NCBI GenBank assembly: GCA_002189035.1
Contig: NEEC01000009.1
Location: 2,542,001-2,606,000 of the forward strand
Direction: 5' to 3'
Source: Utricularia gibba
Lineage: Eukaryota; Streptophyta; Magnoliopsida; Lamiales; Lentibulariaceae
Length of the DNA stretch: 64,000 nucleotides
Under the pieces are notes generated by a model, which was given only the letters and a program-made list of their open reading frames with translations, made no database searches and had not been told where the DNA came from. Of this stretch, positions 9,426-20,345 are shown piece by piece (position 1 is the first letter of the stretch; the number at the start of each line of letters is the position of its first letter). Position numbers and translations under genes: made by a program.

Positions 9426-12077
9426 TTACTCATCAAGTAGAGCAGCTGCAACTCCATCTGCTACCACTTCATGTTGTGAAGTTTGAGAAGATTCTGCAAC
9501 ATGCATTTCCTCATTGGTCTGTGGTGCTGGTTCAGATCCTGTCACCTGCAAAACACCTCTGGTTTCTGGTGTTGATTCAGGTGCAGCAGCCTGAAGTTTC
9601 TCTTCGGTATGTGGAGCAAATCGGGGTTCCACAAACTGCGATTCCCCAGAAATTTGTATGGTGGAGCCTAGCTGTTGGGATCCTTCGTTGGCTTCCACAA
9701 CTAATTCCGGCTCTGCAACCAGAAACTCCAGTGCTTGAGATTCTGTTTCTGCAAGAGGTTCAGCAACCACATCTACATCTCCTTGAGAATCTACACCTTT
9801 TCTTCTTCCATGATATTGAAGAATCTCCTTATAGGCTGCCTCAAGATTTTTCAACCTTGCATTACATAGATCAAGCTTCTCATAATAGGCAGTGAATGAC
9901 CTGAACCATTGCTCTTCAAAATCTTTAATCTTTTGCTGATTTATTAACAACTTGGCATTGAATTCTTCCTTCTGCTGCTTGCAAAGCCGTTCTATTTCAG
10001 CATCTGTCAGCATAAGCCCTCCGACGCCAGCATCTTTGTAAGTTGGCTCCTCAGGAAGCTGAACCCGCGCCCTATATTCTGCAAATGACTTTTCAGTTGC
10101 TCTTAGAGCAACCCTGTAACCGTCGAGGACTTTGCTCATCAAATATAGCTCCCGTTCAAGACGGTAGATATCCTCATTCTTTTTTTGTAAATCATCTTGT
10201 CTGGCCTTGTGCAAATGCTCTATAAGGGAATCTCGTTTCTGAACCTCAGATAACATGATTTCTTGACTCATGTTCATTTCAGCAACCGTCTGTTCCCTTT
10301 GACTATGAATCACCCTAGCTCTTCTACACACTTGCTCAATGGTATCTAAGCAGATTCCAATATCCGTAGGCTGATCATTCCAAGAATCCGTGATTCTTGG
10401 TCGTTTGTTGCTATCATTGATTACAAGATGTGGCATACGTTGATCATGCTCCATCACTCTCTTACTAGAGCTGCTAAAAAAGGGTGCATTAGAAGCAAAT
10501 GGCTGCATGCCAGCCCCAACACTCGTTGGGTTATGGAGTTGATCCTGTGAATCAGGGATGACTTGGCTTTCATCAAATCCTTGAAGTAAATTACCAGAAA
10601 ACTCCACACCTTCAAGAGCATCTTCAGGAAAATCATGAAACTTCTGCACTTCCTCTTCCCGATCTTCTTCCCCCTCAATTTCATCCTCTTGCATCTCATC
10701 AACGTCCTCTTCCACTTCTTCATCATCAATACTACCAAATCCCACCCCATTTGCTGCACTACAATGCTGCAGAAAATGCTGCCCCATGTTATTCTTCCCA
10801 TGCAAAAGCCACTGACAAGGTTCCACTTCTTCTTCTTCTTCTCCTTGTTCTTCTTCACCACCTCCTTCCTCATCCTCATGAATGCCCTTGGATGCCTCAG
10901 CATCTGCGACCTGTGAATCCTTGATATCTTCCTTCATATCTTGTCCTAACGTAAGTTCTGTGCTTGGTCCTGCCATAAAATGCCCGCCCTCATGATTTTC
11001 GACTGGACCATTGGCCATGTCATCCCTGACGCTCACTTGATCCACCTGGTCTTGTTTTTCTCCTTCTTCTGATTTTGATTCAAACTCCATTATCTCTACG
11101 ATGGGCCCTCCCATTAGGAGTATGTCCGGACGATGAGCTTTTATCAAATGCTGCAAATGTGCTGCGTAATAACAATCCTTCAGTTGAGCCCCCTGCTTCA
11201 ACTCCTTCTCAATCATGAACCAGAGTAATCCGGCCCAATCTACCTTCTCAGGGTGTCCACCATTTATCAGTTCCATCCACTCCTTCACTTCATTCGGCAT
11301 TATCCACGTATCCTCATGCAAAAGCATCCAATCTGAAAACAACGCCGAGATGAGAGCTAGAGAATCAGCAGATAGAACCTCATGAGCCACGTCTGAATCC
11401 TCCAAACCTACGTTTCCCTTCTCCTTCTTGAAAGGCAAACTAAAAGCACGAGCGAGATCAGCTCTATTCACCGGTATACGATAACCCCTGACGTAACTAG
11501 CGCGACTCTTTGGCTCGTAACCAGCGACCAACTGCGAAATCAAATCAACCCGTATGCTGGTATCAAAATCTATATGAACAAAATCCCACAAACCCAACTT
11601 CTTCAAAAGCGTTTCATGCTTCGAAAAATCAAGCATCTTGTTGGGTACAAAGGGAATCGGGTTCAATCCATCATTCAAAATTTGCAATTTTTCATTCATA
11701 GCGTGCAGCCTCTTAGGGTTAGCCATTCCCTTTCCTTTTCCCTTGCCCTTTCCCTTACCCTTCTTTCGCTTCACTGCCGACTTCCTTGGAAAATGTTGAT
11801 CTAAAGCCGAATTCATGATTGATTGTTCAGAGTTCAGAGACATACTCAGGGACATTGTCGAGGCTCCGAGTTCTTGGCCTTCTTCCGCGTCTTCCCCTTC
11901 TTCCTCCTCTTCCCCATCTTCGTCTATTGCGGTCTCCCCTTGATCGAGAGCAGGAAGATCAGGGATTTCAATGGGTTTCTTCTCGTATACGACATCGTGT
12001 TGACGGATTGTGGAGTGGGCTGTCTCCTCTTCTACGATGTCGCTTACATTAGGGCTCCCCGGCGGCGAGCTTGCCAT
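9426..12077 (-). CDS. Uncharacterised acidic coiled-coil protein, 883 aa
   Basis: One uninterrupted exon of 2652 bases starts at ATG 12077 (MASSPPGSPNVSD). I know no function. An acidic patch (residues 52-69) is followed by a KRKK(GK)n basic run (103-117) that could be a nuclear localisation signal. Residues about 150-380 form a globular Leu/Trp-rich domain, including LGLWDFVHIDFDT, a YVRGYRIPVNRADLARA block and a DWMLLHEDTWIMPNEV block. Several Glu-rich stretches come next. A long predicted coiled coil (SLIEHLHKARQDDLQKKNED onward) is followed by a low-complexity tail. From memory, an unknown protein lies beside each Arabidopsis bZIP34/61 gene (At2g42370, At3g58110), so this is probably their orthologue. 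The minus-strand reading is strongly coding. Three site II elements lie about 600 bases upstream. Confidence 0.8.
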   Translation of the reverse strand: MASSPPGSPNVSDIVEEETAHSTIRQHDVVYEKKPIEIPDLPALDQGETAIDEDGEEEEEGEDAEEGQELGASTMSLSMSLNSEQSIMNSALDQHFPRKSAVKRKKGKGKGKGKGKGMANPKRLHAMNEKLQILNDGLNPIPFVPNKMLDFSKHETLLKKLGLWDFVHIDFDTSIRVDLISQLVAGYEPKSRASYVRGYRIPVNRADLARAFSLPFKKEKGNVGLEDSDVAHEVLSADSLALISALFSDWMLLHEDTWIMPNEVKEWMELINGGHPEKVDWAGLLWFMIEKELKQGAQLKDCYYAAHLQHLIKAHRPDILLMGGPIVEIMEFESKSEEGEKQDQVDQVSVRDDMANGPVENHEGGHFMAGPSTELTLGQDMKEDIKDSQVADAEASKGIHEDEEGGGEEEQGEEEEEVEPCQWLLHGKNNMGQHFLQHCSAANGVGFGSIDDEEVEEDVDEMQEDEIEGEEDREEEVQKFHDFPEDALEGVEFSGNLLQGFDESQVIPDSQDQLHNPTSVGAGMQPFASNAPFFSSSSKRVMEHDQRMPHLVINDSNKRPRITDSWNDQPTDIGICLDTIEQVCRRARVIHSQREQTVAEMNMSQEIMLSEVQKRDSLIEHLHKARQDDLQKKNEDIYRLERELYLMSKVLDGYRVALRATEKSFAEYRARVQLPEEPTYKDAGVGGLMLTDAEIERLCKQQKEEFNAKLLINQQKIKDFEEQWFRSFTAYYEKLDLCNARLKNLEAAYKEILQYHGRRKGVDSQGDVDVVAEPLAETESQALEFLVAEPELVVEANEGSQQLGSTIQISGESQFVEPRFAPHTEEKLQAAAPESTPETRGVLQVTGSEPAPQTNEEMHVAESSQTSQHEVVADGVAAALLDE
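11728..11765. repeat. Short tandem repeat coding for Gly-Lys
   Basis: A run of near-identical six-base units, (CCTTTC/CCCTTG)n on the plus strand, encodes alternating Gly-Lys in the 883-aa protein (residues about 106-117). Such runs change length easily. Confidence 0.6.
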
Positions 12078-13210
12078 GATTCGGTGCTCGGACGCTTTGC
12101 CCCTCCCTATCCCTTCTCCCGACGCCGCTTCGTCTTCTCTGTTTTGCCCAATTGAAAGCTTCACCTTCACGCTTTTCCTCTTTGAAAAAAAAAAAGAAAA
12201 ACAAATGAATATTTATTATGAGATTTCCGAAATATTATTTCTATGTTTTACTCCTGGTTCCCTCCACGTTATTCTGCTTTCAATTTCAATTTGGATTCCC
12301 CTCTTCTCCCTCCCAGATTTTCGTTGCCCTAATTCCCAAAATCGAACCCAATCTCCAAATCTTCAAGCCAAACTGCACTCCGTCATGCGAGATTCCCTTC
12401 TTGACGACTCCATGGAATCCAAGACGCGGCGCTGTCGTTCCGATTGCCAATCCGTGTTTCCTTTAAATGCCGCTTCGAGTTGTGGCAAAGGAAGGCTTGG
12501 AATCGAGATTATGCGCTCGGAGGAGATGGCCAAATCCGCCAGGAAGATGACGCGAAGGGATCGCGGATAGATAGATCGACCTATAGTAGCGTCGTTGCTC
12601 GACGTAACTCCTGGAGCCGAACTTGGATGTTCATCTTCTTGGAATGGATGATCGTCTTTGATCGATCTAGGATCAAAAGTGGGCCTTGATGCGCATTGGG
12701 CTGACGCATCGATGGGCCGGCTAACGGGTCGAAACTCGGGTCCACACCACTTCAATCATCTCAACTCTTTTCTGCCATCCATGGCGCCCCTTACCTTTTC
12801 TGCTCTTTGCTTTAGGAACAACAGGAGAAGAGGCGTGGGAGGAATGAAGATAAGCATGCACCCATCCATCCACGTACGTCTTCACCAACAGGCAATGAAA
12901 GCATTGCTTTCTACAAACAGGAGTAGGGATTTCCGGCTGGGTCTGATCTTGTTGGCATTATTCGGGATCGAGTTCGTCGCCATTCTTGACCTGCGGACAA
13001 CGAAACAGGACGCGTAACCCATGGTACGCCTAATCTCTTTATCCCTCGCTTTCCCCACCTACCATCTCCACCCCACCCCCTTTGCAGATTGGAAACCGAA
13101 GGTTGACTCTAGGCAATGTCATTCACCACAGTGAAAGTTATGACACCTACAGAGTCGGATCAGAACAAAGACAGGCACTTTGACCCTCCGCTGAAGCGAG
13201 TTTTGCTGAC
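12078..13210. other. Divergent intergenic region between the 883-aa gene and the CLE gene
   Basis: This is probably a shared or back-to-back promoter region. It has three site II elements near 12680-12718. A frame at 12847-13017 encodes a short peptide with one hydrophobic segment, but its family is unknown and I do not call it. Confidence 0.45.
12680..12718 (+). promoter_or_regulatory. Three clustered site II elements
   Basis: TGGGCC at 12680-12685, TGGGCT at 12697-12702 and TGGGCC at 12713-12718, all in one orientation. They probably belong to the minus-strand 883-aa gene, whose ATG is about 600 bases away, or to an unseen transcript to the right. Confidence 0.4.
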
Positions 13211-13217
13211 TATAAAT
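13211..13217 (+). promoter_or_regulatory. TATA box of the CLE gene
   Basis: TATAAAT lies 54 bases before the CLE ATG at 13265. Transcription would start near 13240-13245, giving a leader of about 20 bases, which argues against using the ATG at 13247. Confidence 0.6.
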
Positions 13218-13264
13218 GCGGCATACTACACACACATTCATAATCCATGCAGACGCCTTACCCC

Positions 13265-13516
13265 ATGGCGTCTTCTTCTTCACCGTTTCTCGCGGCGCTC
13301 CTCCTGATCTCTCTGGTATTCTTTTCATCAATGGAGGCGCGTGCGCTCCCACCGCCGCCTCCGGACACCAACTACCGCCATTTTCCAAAGACGTCAGGGT
13401 TCAATACAGATCAATTCCGTCAATTCATGCGGAAAGCATTCGAAGAAAGCAGCAACGATAGGGTCGCGCCTGGTGGCCCGGATCCTCAGCATCATTCTCT
13501 GCCCAAGTTTGGGTGA
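13265..13516 (+). CDS. CLE peptide hormone precursor
   Basis: The 83-residue prepropeptide has an N-terminal signal peptide (MASSSSPFLAALLLISLVFF). A variable Pro-containing spacer follows, then the CLE dodecapeptide RVAPGGPDPQHH at residues 66-77. This differs by one residue from the CLE5/6-type sequence as I remember it (Ser at position 3). CLE peptides are cut out and secreted, Pro-hydroxylated, and perceived by LRR receptor kinases such as CLV1/BAM. Six residues (SLPKFG) remain after the motif; many A-type CLEs end almost at the final His. The gene is a single exon, as usual for the family. An in-frame ATG at 13247 would add six residues, but it lies too close to the TATA box to be a likely start. 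The call rests on the signal peptide plus an almost perfect motif. Confidence 0.9.
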   Translation: MASSSSPFLAALLLISLVFFSSMEARALPPPPPDTNYRHFPKTSGFNTDQFRQFMRKAFEESSNDRVAPGGPDPQHHSLPKFG

Positions 13517-14627
13517 ACCAAAGAAACCCATGTATATGTGGAGCGAATGCATTCTTACCAAAGACAGATACATGTGAAATGTACTCTTTTGATCACATGA
13601 AGGAGCAAATCAACTGAATCTTAGTTATCCCACGACAAATTCAATTCTTCTTATGGGGTGTGTCTGATCAAACTCGTCATAAAAAACAACGAAAACTATT
13701 GCTGGTGGCTGTATTGCATGCTCGTAACTTTGTAGTAAACCAGCTATTAAACTTCAGATGAGGTGTGCGTCTTGGACATAACTTTCCGCCCACCATGGAG
13801 ATTCTTTCCTGCCGGAGAGGTGCTATTTTTTCAATGTTAGGGTAATATTTCAACAATCAAGATTCTTCAACAGTTGTCCACACAAAGACAGAGTGGATGG
13901 ATAGCAAATCATTCATGTAATGTAAAATTTCGTAAAAACAGCATAAAAAATCGTTCAAGAACCGATTTTTACCACAAAAACCAAAGATAAAAAACCGTGG
14001 GGGTCATCCTCGTAGATGTAAAGATTCCAAAGGGTGAGTAGAATCCACGTAGAAAACAGGGCTTATCATAAAACTACTAAAAGGAAAGACAGCCAGATAA
14101 ATACCACTTTTCAAAGGTGTTGCTCCCGTTCCAATCTCCTCATATCTTATCTTCCGGGGCGCACTCGCGCTGCCACCATTGCCAAGGATCGGGCTAATGC
14201 CGGTGCGTCGCGTCCATTCCTTTCAAATCCGGCACCAAACCCAGCAAATTGGTTCCTCCAAATGGCGAGAATGGGAGTAGGATAAGAAAGGGGAAGATCA
14301 CATGGTGATCAAGAGTCTCCTTGAAGAATTTTGATATACCCATTCATATTTGTTTCATCTAATATCACCTATTAAATTTGATCAAAATCGTTCATTAAGA
14401 ACTTAGGTTGCGATTATAATACATTGATATGATTTTTTAAAGCATTAATCCCACATCGAAATTCAACATAAATGTGATTGATTGTATTCATAAAATGATA
14501 ATCTTTGTTGTTTTCTTTCTCAGGGTCCCATGCGACAAGCTGATTCCCTGATGAATCTGAACCCACGTTCTCGAATCCAACGAAAGTGAAGCACAAGTAT
14601 CGGAAAAAGGAGATGGAGCCTCCCCTT
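13517..14627. other. Convergent intergenic stretch
   Basis: This lies between the CLE stop and the stop of the minus-strand TBL gene and contains both 3' flanks. The small frame at 14034-14285 has no recognisable content. Confidence 0.45.
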
Positions 14628-16397
14628 TCAGTTGAAGAGCCAGGTGTAGAGAAGCAAATTCCAGGTATCCGGCAGGCCGGGGAGGCACCAGTGGCTGCAG
14701 TCCATCAACCCCGCCCGCTGGCTATACGACGTCGGGTGCGCGTCTTTCCGATACTGCGACAGAAGGGTGATGTCCAGCAAGTGCACCGGCGTCCTCACCC
14801 TGCTGAGCACCTTGTTCACCACCACCGCCGCCTCCACCACCCCCGCCGGATAGTTCACCCCCGTGTACGGCATCGTCTCGCCCTTGCACGTCCTCCCCGG
14901 CTGCCCCCAGTCCTGCCCTCTGTCCATCGGAATTTCACACACCTTAGAACTAAAACTCAACCACATAACTACACTTCGTTAAAAAAAAAAAAAAAAGCAT
15001 TACAGATAGTGCGTGGGAGAAATTCCTTGGAAAAAGACGGTGGTTCTGGAAGAGTCCACGTTACGGTCGACCCATCGGGCCCAAGTGGTGAGCCCCTTGT
15101 AGAAGGCGACGAGTCTGTTCATGTCCCTGTAGAGCTTACCGCCATCTTCAATGTAATCCCACCTGCAAGTAAAAACCGCCCTTTTCCTCTCAGATACAGA
15201 AGGAATTTCGAAACACGACGGATCAGAAAACTCAACGGCTGAGAGCTGCCGGTGTGGGTCCACCAATGCCACGTGTTGAAAATCAATACGTCCATTCCCC
15301 TCCACGCGTCCCCATTCCGTATCGAATCCAATCTCAAGACCCGACCCACATTCCATGTCTCCACGTCCACTAGGAATGTTGTCCGATACAGCAGCACCTT
15401 CACTCCATAATCCTGCCCAAACAGTTACAAAATTTATATATAATTAATTATGACGCAGGCATACGAATAATGTCGTCAAAATAAAAATAAAATTAAAAAT
15501 TAAAAAGACCAGGCACATGCATGCACCATACCATCCAAAAATGACCACCTGCTCCATCCCTAAAAATTTCATGTGACCGATTAAAAAAATCGAGATATTG
15601 GTCATTTTTCAACAAGTGGCATGTGAGTTACATTAATAATAATAATAATAATAATACTAATAAAATGTGATTTTCTTTTTGGATTATATGTTTTTTTAAT
15701 TGGGAAATGCTGCTTTCACGTAACCACTGCCTTTTGAATTGTAGTTGCTAGAGCAATAATAGTTCGAAAAATAGACGATTTATATGAATTTATTATGAAA
15801 AAAAAAACAAAAAATTACCAAGAATGTTAGCTGAGCGAAACCATCCTGTCTTCCGACCAACGAGGTTCTGACCGCCGGCGCCGTCGAATGGATCATGCAT
15901 ATCAACGATTGCCACATGTTCTGGCTGAGGGAGTCGCCGACGAACATGATCTGCTTCCCTCTGAACCTTTCGAGAAAACGCACGCCGTCGAACCTGAAAA
16001 GCTCAAGGATTGAATTCGCTTCGGAGACTGTTCATCGACATGTCACATGATGATTTATACAGGATGTGGTTTACTGTGTGCCTCTAAATTTCTGAAAGGG
16101 CAAAAACACGGATGGGTACCTTGGGAGGTTGCATGAGAATGGCTGCCACCGGTATTTGAGGTACAAATGATCGGGGCGGTGGAACTTGAGGCAGTCGAAT
16201 CCATCGTCGATGAAGGGACAGCTCGAGAAATCGTAGAGCGGGTAGCTGGGATCGTAGACCCACGTCCCCCTGAACAGGTTGCACCCGGCGGCGGCGGCGG
16301 CGGAGACGGCGGTGAGATTGGGCGGCGCCGCCGCAGAGGACTGCAGGGAAAGCAGGAAGAGAGCTGAGACGAAAAGGGATTCCACTAGGAACCCCAT
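14628..16397 (-). CDS. TRICHOME BIREFRINGENCE-LIKE polysaccharide O-acetyltransferase (TBL38/39 type)
   Basis: TBL proteins are Golgi or secreted PC-esterase-fold enzymes that acetylate, or in some cases deacetylate, cell-wall polysaccharides. Minus-strand exons in transcript order are 16397-16120, 15993-15819, 15412-15237, 15162-15004 and 14919-14628 (359 aa). A signal peptide or anchor ([18 protein letters not shown]) is followed by the TBL domain with [18 protein letters not shown] and [15 protein letters not shown]. The catalytic GDS box is in [11 protein letters not shown]. Later come [10 protein letters not shown] and the DxxH motif in [15 protein letters not shown]. The Cys-rich frame and length match short TBLs such as TBL38/39. 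The intron after exon 2 holds an ATA/TAA microsatellite. In Arabidopsis, as I recall, TBL39 (At2g42570) lies in the same chromosomal block as other genes here. Confidence 0.9.
15632..15655. repeat. TAA trinucleotide microsatellite
   Basis: About eight perfect TAA units lie within an intron of the TBL gene. This is a likely length-variable marker with no expected coding effect. Confidence 0.85.
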
Positions 16398-17426
16398 TAG
16401 TTTCTGCGAGATCGTTAGTGGGTTACAGCCATATGAAAAGCCGCCAGATAAAACAGTGTCCTGTGAAGGATTCCTTCTTCTACTTTCCTTCTTCTACTTT
16501 CCTTCTTCCCCCCTTTTTTTTCAATTAAAATAAAACTCATAATTATAACGTTTGGTAAAACTTTATTATAATATATGTTATATATTAAAATGAAGCCCCA
16601 GTTTTAATATATTAAATTACAATAAAATATTGTGTTTTTTTTTTTGCAAATGGATTAATTTAGATCCTGCCCTAATTGACTAAACAAATCAAGTTATTAA
16701 AATTGTGGGCATGAAAACTAAGCCTCTATTATTATCCACTAACCGCTTTGAGAACGACCTACACTATAAAAAACGAATCAAATTGATTAATCGATATTTA
16801 AAATTCGTGATCGAATGAGTTATGTTATTTTTAGAATTAACGATAAACAATTTACCATGAATCAGATTAACGAAATTAATCGATCAGATTTTCATAATTA
16901 ATCCCTATGGGGTTAAAGATCAATTTGGAAATATCCATTTTCAAGTCCTAACGCGACCTTGCAGCGTGTTATTCTTTTTTTGGGACTCTTTAGGCATGCT
17001 GTTCAATAAGGTATAGAAGGTTCTGGACATGGGCTCGACCAGCCCAATAAGATATATTTTGTATGTTTTCTGTTTTAAAGTGATTTTAATAATATTTAGA
17101 TTTTAGTAAAAAAATGTATTGATTTTATTTAAATATAATGTATCATAGTCAAATCATAGTTCTTGCCAATGGTGGGATAGTATGATACTGAGTTTAAGAT
17201 AATGAGAATGTAAGATCAAAGACCTATAAATATGAAGATTTAATAATCTAGGATGAGTTTTTTTTCCATAAAGATAAACATAAAACTACGAGAATTAAAT
17301 ATTTGAAATAGATAATATCATGCAATAAAGCAATGAATTGTGACATAATACGTTATTTTAGTAAAAAAAAAGTATATTTTGATATATGATAATGATTTAT
17401 TTATTTAAAGAAATACAGTGTTCCCG
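16398..17426. other. TBL promoter and AT-rich spacer
   Basis: The left part is the TBL upstream region, with a pyrimidine repeat; the rest is AT-rich and has stops in all frames. The right end is the bHLH 3' flank. Confidence 0.45.
16471..16510. repeat. Pyrimidine-rich 14-bp tandem repeat in the TBL leader
   Basis: CCTTCTTCTACTTT is repeated about 2.7 times. On the TBL sense strand it reads GA-rich and lies roughly 75-115 bases upstream of the ATG. It could be a GAGA-type promoter or leader element; function is unknown. Confidence 0.6.
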
Positions 17427-18094
17427 TTACACGAACATACCTATGAACTTGTGTGCGCACATGTCCCCCACACGTCTCCTCTTCCCGGCGGCCGCCCTTC
17501 GTGACATCAATTCCTCAGATGCATGAACTTTATCAAGCACAGACTGCAGAGCTTTCCGTAAGCAATCCACGTGGCGGTCAACGGTTTTGGCATCCTTCAA
17601 GCCGGAGATCAGGAAGGCGTTCACCATTCGATCCCCTAGGGTGGCTATCTCTGCTCGCTCCACCTCCAGGTGCAGGGACTGAATGGCCTCTCTCACGTCT
17701 CTCAGGAGCTGGGGGTTGAAATCGCAGCACAGGGAAGCCCTGATCGAAAAGCAGGCGCCCTCCCGGTGCTGTTCGATTAGGACTTGGTCTGCATCGGACG
17801 GCAGCAGCTCGCCGGATGCAGCTTCTGCAGCTCTTTGCTGCAGTTCTTTCACCTTGTGGATTACTTGGGCTAGAACTTCTGATTTATCCATCTGTTTGTT
17901 GAACGATCATTGTATCTTCGAGTGTTAATGATCAAGAAAAAGAGGTTAGTGATGATGATGGATACCTTCTTGGTTCCGGGGATGAAGGTTCTGAGAGTGG
18001 CTAAGTGGCGGTTGATCCGCTCCCTCCGCCGGCGCTCAGCTTCGCTGTGATTCCTCAGAGCCACCAAAGACTTGTCCGTCCTCGCCGCCGCCAT
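17427..18094 (-). CDS. bHLH transcription factor (bHLH30/32/106/107-like)
   Basis: Two exons, 18094-17966 and 17891-17427, encode 197 residues. The basic region NHSEAERRRRERIN carries the H16-E20-R24 triad expected for E-box/G-box binding. The helix-loop-helix continues RHLATLRTFIPGTKK / MDKSEVLAQVIHKVKELQQ. The C-terminal half looks like an ACT-like domain (ACFSIRASLCCDFNPQLLRD, AEIATLGDRMVNAFLIS), as found in the bHLH30/32/51/106/107 group, which includes factors of vascular development and stress. The intron falls exactly at the loop, after GTKK. An upstream stretch is open in frame, but its only possible initiators are non-ATG, so ATG 18094 is the start. It nearly abuts the receptor-like kinase gene on the same strand. 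Confidence 0.88.
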
Positions 18095-18732
18095 GTTCGT
18101 GCATCGCTTCCTCGGGGATCCGATGAAAAGCAATCGGCGCAGCAACCTCCCCACCGCCGTCGCGTACAAACATATGTAGTAAGTACAGCTTTGACATTTG
18201 CTCTGTTATGTACATTATCCGTACACTAATTGGGAGTTGTTGAATTTAATAACTTTTTAGGCATATTTTTTCTACATAAACCCTGTCTTTTTAATTGAAT
18301 AAAAAATGAGTTTTTCCCATGAAAAAAAATGTTTCATTTTTCTAGAAAATATATAAAAATAATTAATTAATATTATGTCGCCTGAAAACAGAAACCGGCT
18401 CATGGTTTTTAAATAACGAACGGTTGAGATTAGTGAGATTAGTTGAATTAAAGTCAACCATTTGCCACAAAATGGCACGTGGTTCCACGTCATCTTAACT
18501 CCGTAAAAAAATATTAAATTAGATACAACTGAATTAGCTTGAAATTTCCATTTTTGTTTTGAGACTTTTAAAATCAAGTCAAATATTATAAAAATAAAAA
18601 ATATATTTATTTAAATTTAATTTTTATAAAAATTACAATATAAAATTTAGAAAATCATGTATTTTAAGAGGATTCTGAATATCTTATTGGGAGATGTTCA
18701 GCATTAAAAAGGGTGAGGAACTTGGGGCGTGG
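18095..18732. other. bHLH upstream region and kinase 3' flank
   Basis: AT-rich and without a plausible gene. It probably contains the bHLH promoter (left) and the kinase 3' UTR (right). Confidence 0.45.
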
Positions 18733-20345
18733 TTAGGCATGGGGTGAGCGATCAGGTGCCCTGTTGGAAGCACGGTTGGTCTTGACTAGTGGGGCGAGGG
18801 ACTGGACAATGTCGGCCATCAGGGGCCGGTAATCGGCGTCTGGTTGGACGGAAGCGGCGGCAATGGCGGCAACTTGGATGACATCTTTCAGTGAATACTG
18901 GCCTTCCAGAGCAGGATCCATTACCTCGCAGACCCTTTCTCTGTCTGTTAGCATGGGCAGCGCCTGTTACACACAAGTGCATATGAATGAGTCCATCTTC
19001 TCTTTGGAGAACAGAAGAATGTGGTCAGTGGGTTGATGGTTTACCCAAGAAACAAGCACGCCTTCACCGGTGGGTCTCTTCATGTCGACCGGAACTCGTC
19101 CGGTGAGCAGCTCCAAGAGCACGACGCCGTAGCTGTACACGTCTGATTTCGGGGTAAGATGTCCTGTAGAAGCGTATCTACAACAGAAAGAGAGTGAAAA
19201 ACAGCTTGATCACAGCGCTATGAGGAAGCATGGGTTCATTACTCGGGTGCTACATAGCCCTGTGTCCCCAACACTCGTGTTGAAACATGGCCGCCGGCCT
19301 TCTCTGATCCATGCTTGGCCAAGCCAAAATCAGAGACTTTGGCATGGAAGTTGCCGTCAAGAAGAATATTGCTGCTTTTGAAGTCCCTGTGGATCACAGG
19401 TGGAGTGATGTGCTCGTGAAGGTACTCTAAAGCTTTTGCTGATTCAAAGGCGATTCTCAGACGAGTTTCCCAGTTTAAAACAGAAGGAGCAGGGCCATTA
19501 CCTGAATAGTGAAAACAGTTCATAGGTGTTAACAAAAGAAAGTGATTATTGATGCCCGAAAGGGTGAATTACGTACCATTCATTGGATACAGATGTTCTT
19601 GAAGTCCACCATTAGCCATGAACTCATAAACCAGCAGCCTACGGTTGCTCTCAGAGCAGTATCCGATCAGCGAGAGCAAATACGGCGAACATAGTCGGCC
19701 CAACAATTCGATCTATAAATTCGATTTCGAGAATAACAGCACAACAAGCACAGTGGGAAAGAAAAAAAAATTGATTTTGAGCAGAAATGGTAATAAACCT
19801 CTGCTCTGAACTCGTCCTCCCCCTGCTTCCCACCTTGATCCATAAGCTTAATTGCAACTTTCCTTCCATTTTGGAGTACACCTTTGTACACAGAGCCAAA
19901 TGCACCATGCCCAATTACATTAGACTTCCCAAATCCACCGCTTGCTGAATACAGTTGTTTAAAGCTGAAAACTTGGAGTTTTTTCTCGGCATCAATTTTC
20001 AATTCGCCAGCACAGTTAGCTTTCTCCTCATCTCCAACACCTGATAAACACACATACGCGAAAACCCATAAAGGAATGCAAAGCGTTTTTTTTTCCCAAC
20101 AAGATTCCACTTTAACCCACAAAAGCATCACGACTGTGGACATAAAAAAGACGCTGCACTTTGAAAAAGCGGTACAAAAACTTCAAGTACTCACTTGTTC
20201 GCAGGGGCTTGCAGCGTTTGGAGAGTTTACACCTGAGATACAGATAGTACGCGAAGGCCACGAGAACTGAAACAACAGCAGCGGATGCAAACAACAGAAT
20301 TGTGGCCAATGCAATGTTATCCTTCATCCTATAGTCTGATCCCAT
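18733..20345 (-). CDS. Receptor-like kinase without a large ectodomain (At3g58690-like)
   Basis: Minus-strand exons in transcript order: 20345-20195, 20040-19799, 19712-19577, 19501-19243, 19177-19045, 18963-18733 (383 aa). The first nine residues precede a transmembrane segment (about 10-36), so there is almost no extracellular part and the kinase faces the cytosol. All catalytic motifs are intact: G94-x-G-x-x-G99, Lys115, HRD 214-216, DFG 234-236, an activation loop GTQGYVAPE, and [17 protein letters not shown]. Arg before Asp makes it an RD kinase. The sequence, including [20 protein letters not shown] and [20 protein letters not shown], closely follows Arabidopsis At3g58690 as I remember it. 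Its ligand and partner are unknown. The family call is firm and the orthologue assignment fairly firm. Confidence 0.9.

Noticed and set aside
12847-13017. Short frame with one hydrophobic segment and a basic N-terminal half
   Set aside because: It could encode a tiny membrane protein, but I cannot name a family and there is no supporting structure.
18272-18577. 101-codon minus-strand frame
   Set aside because: AT-rich composition, Lys/Phe/Ile-heavy, no motif; chance frame.
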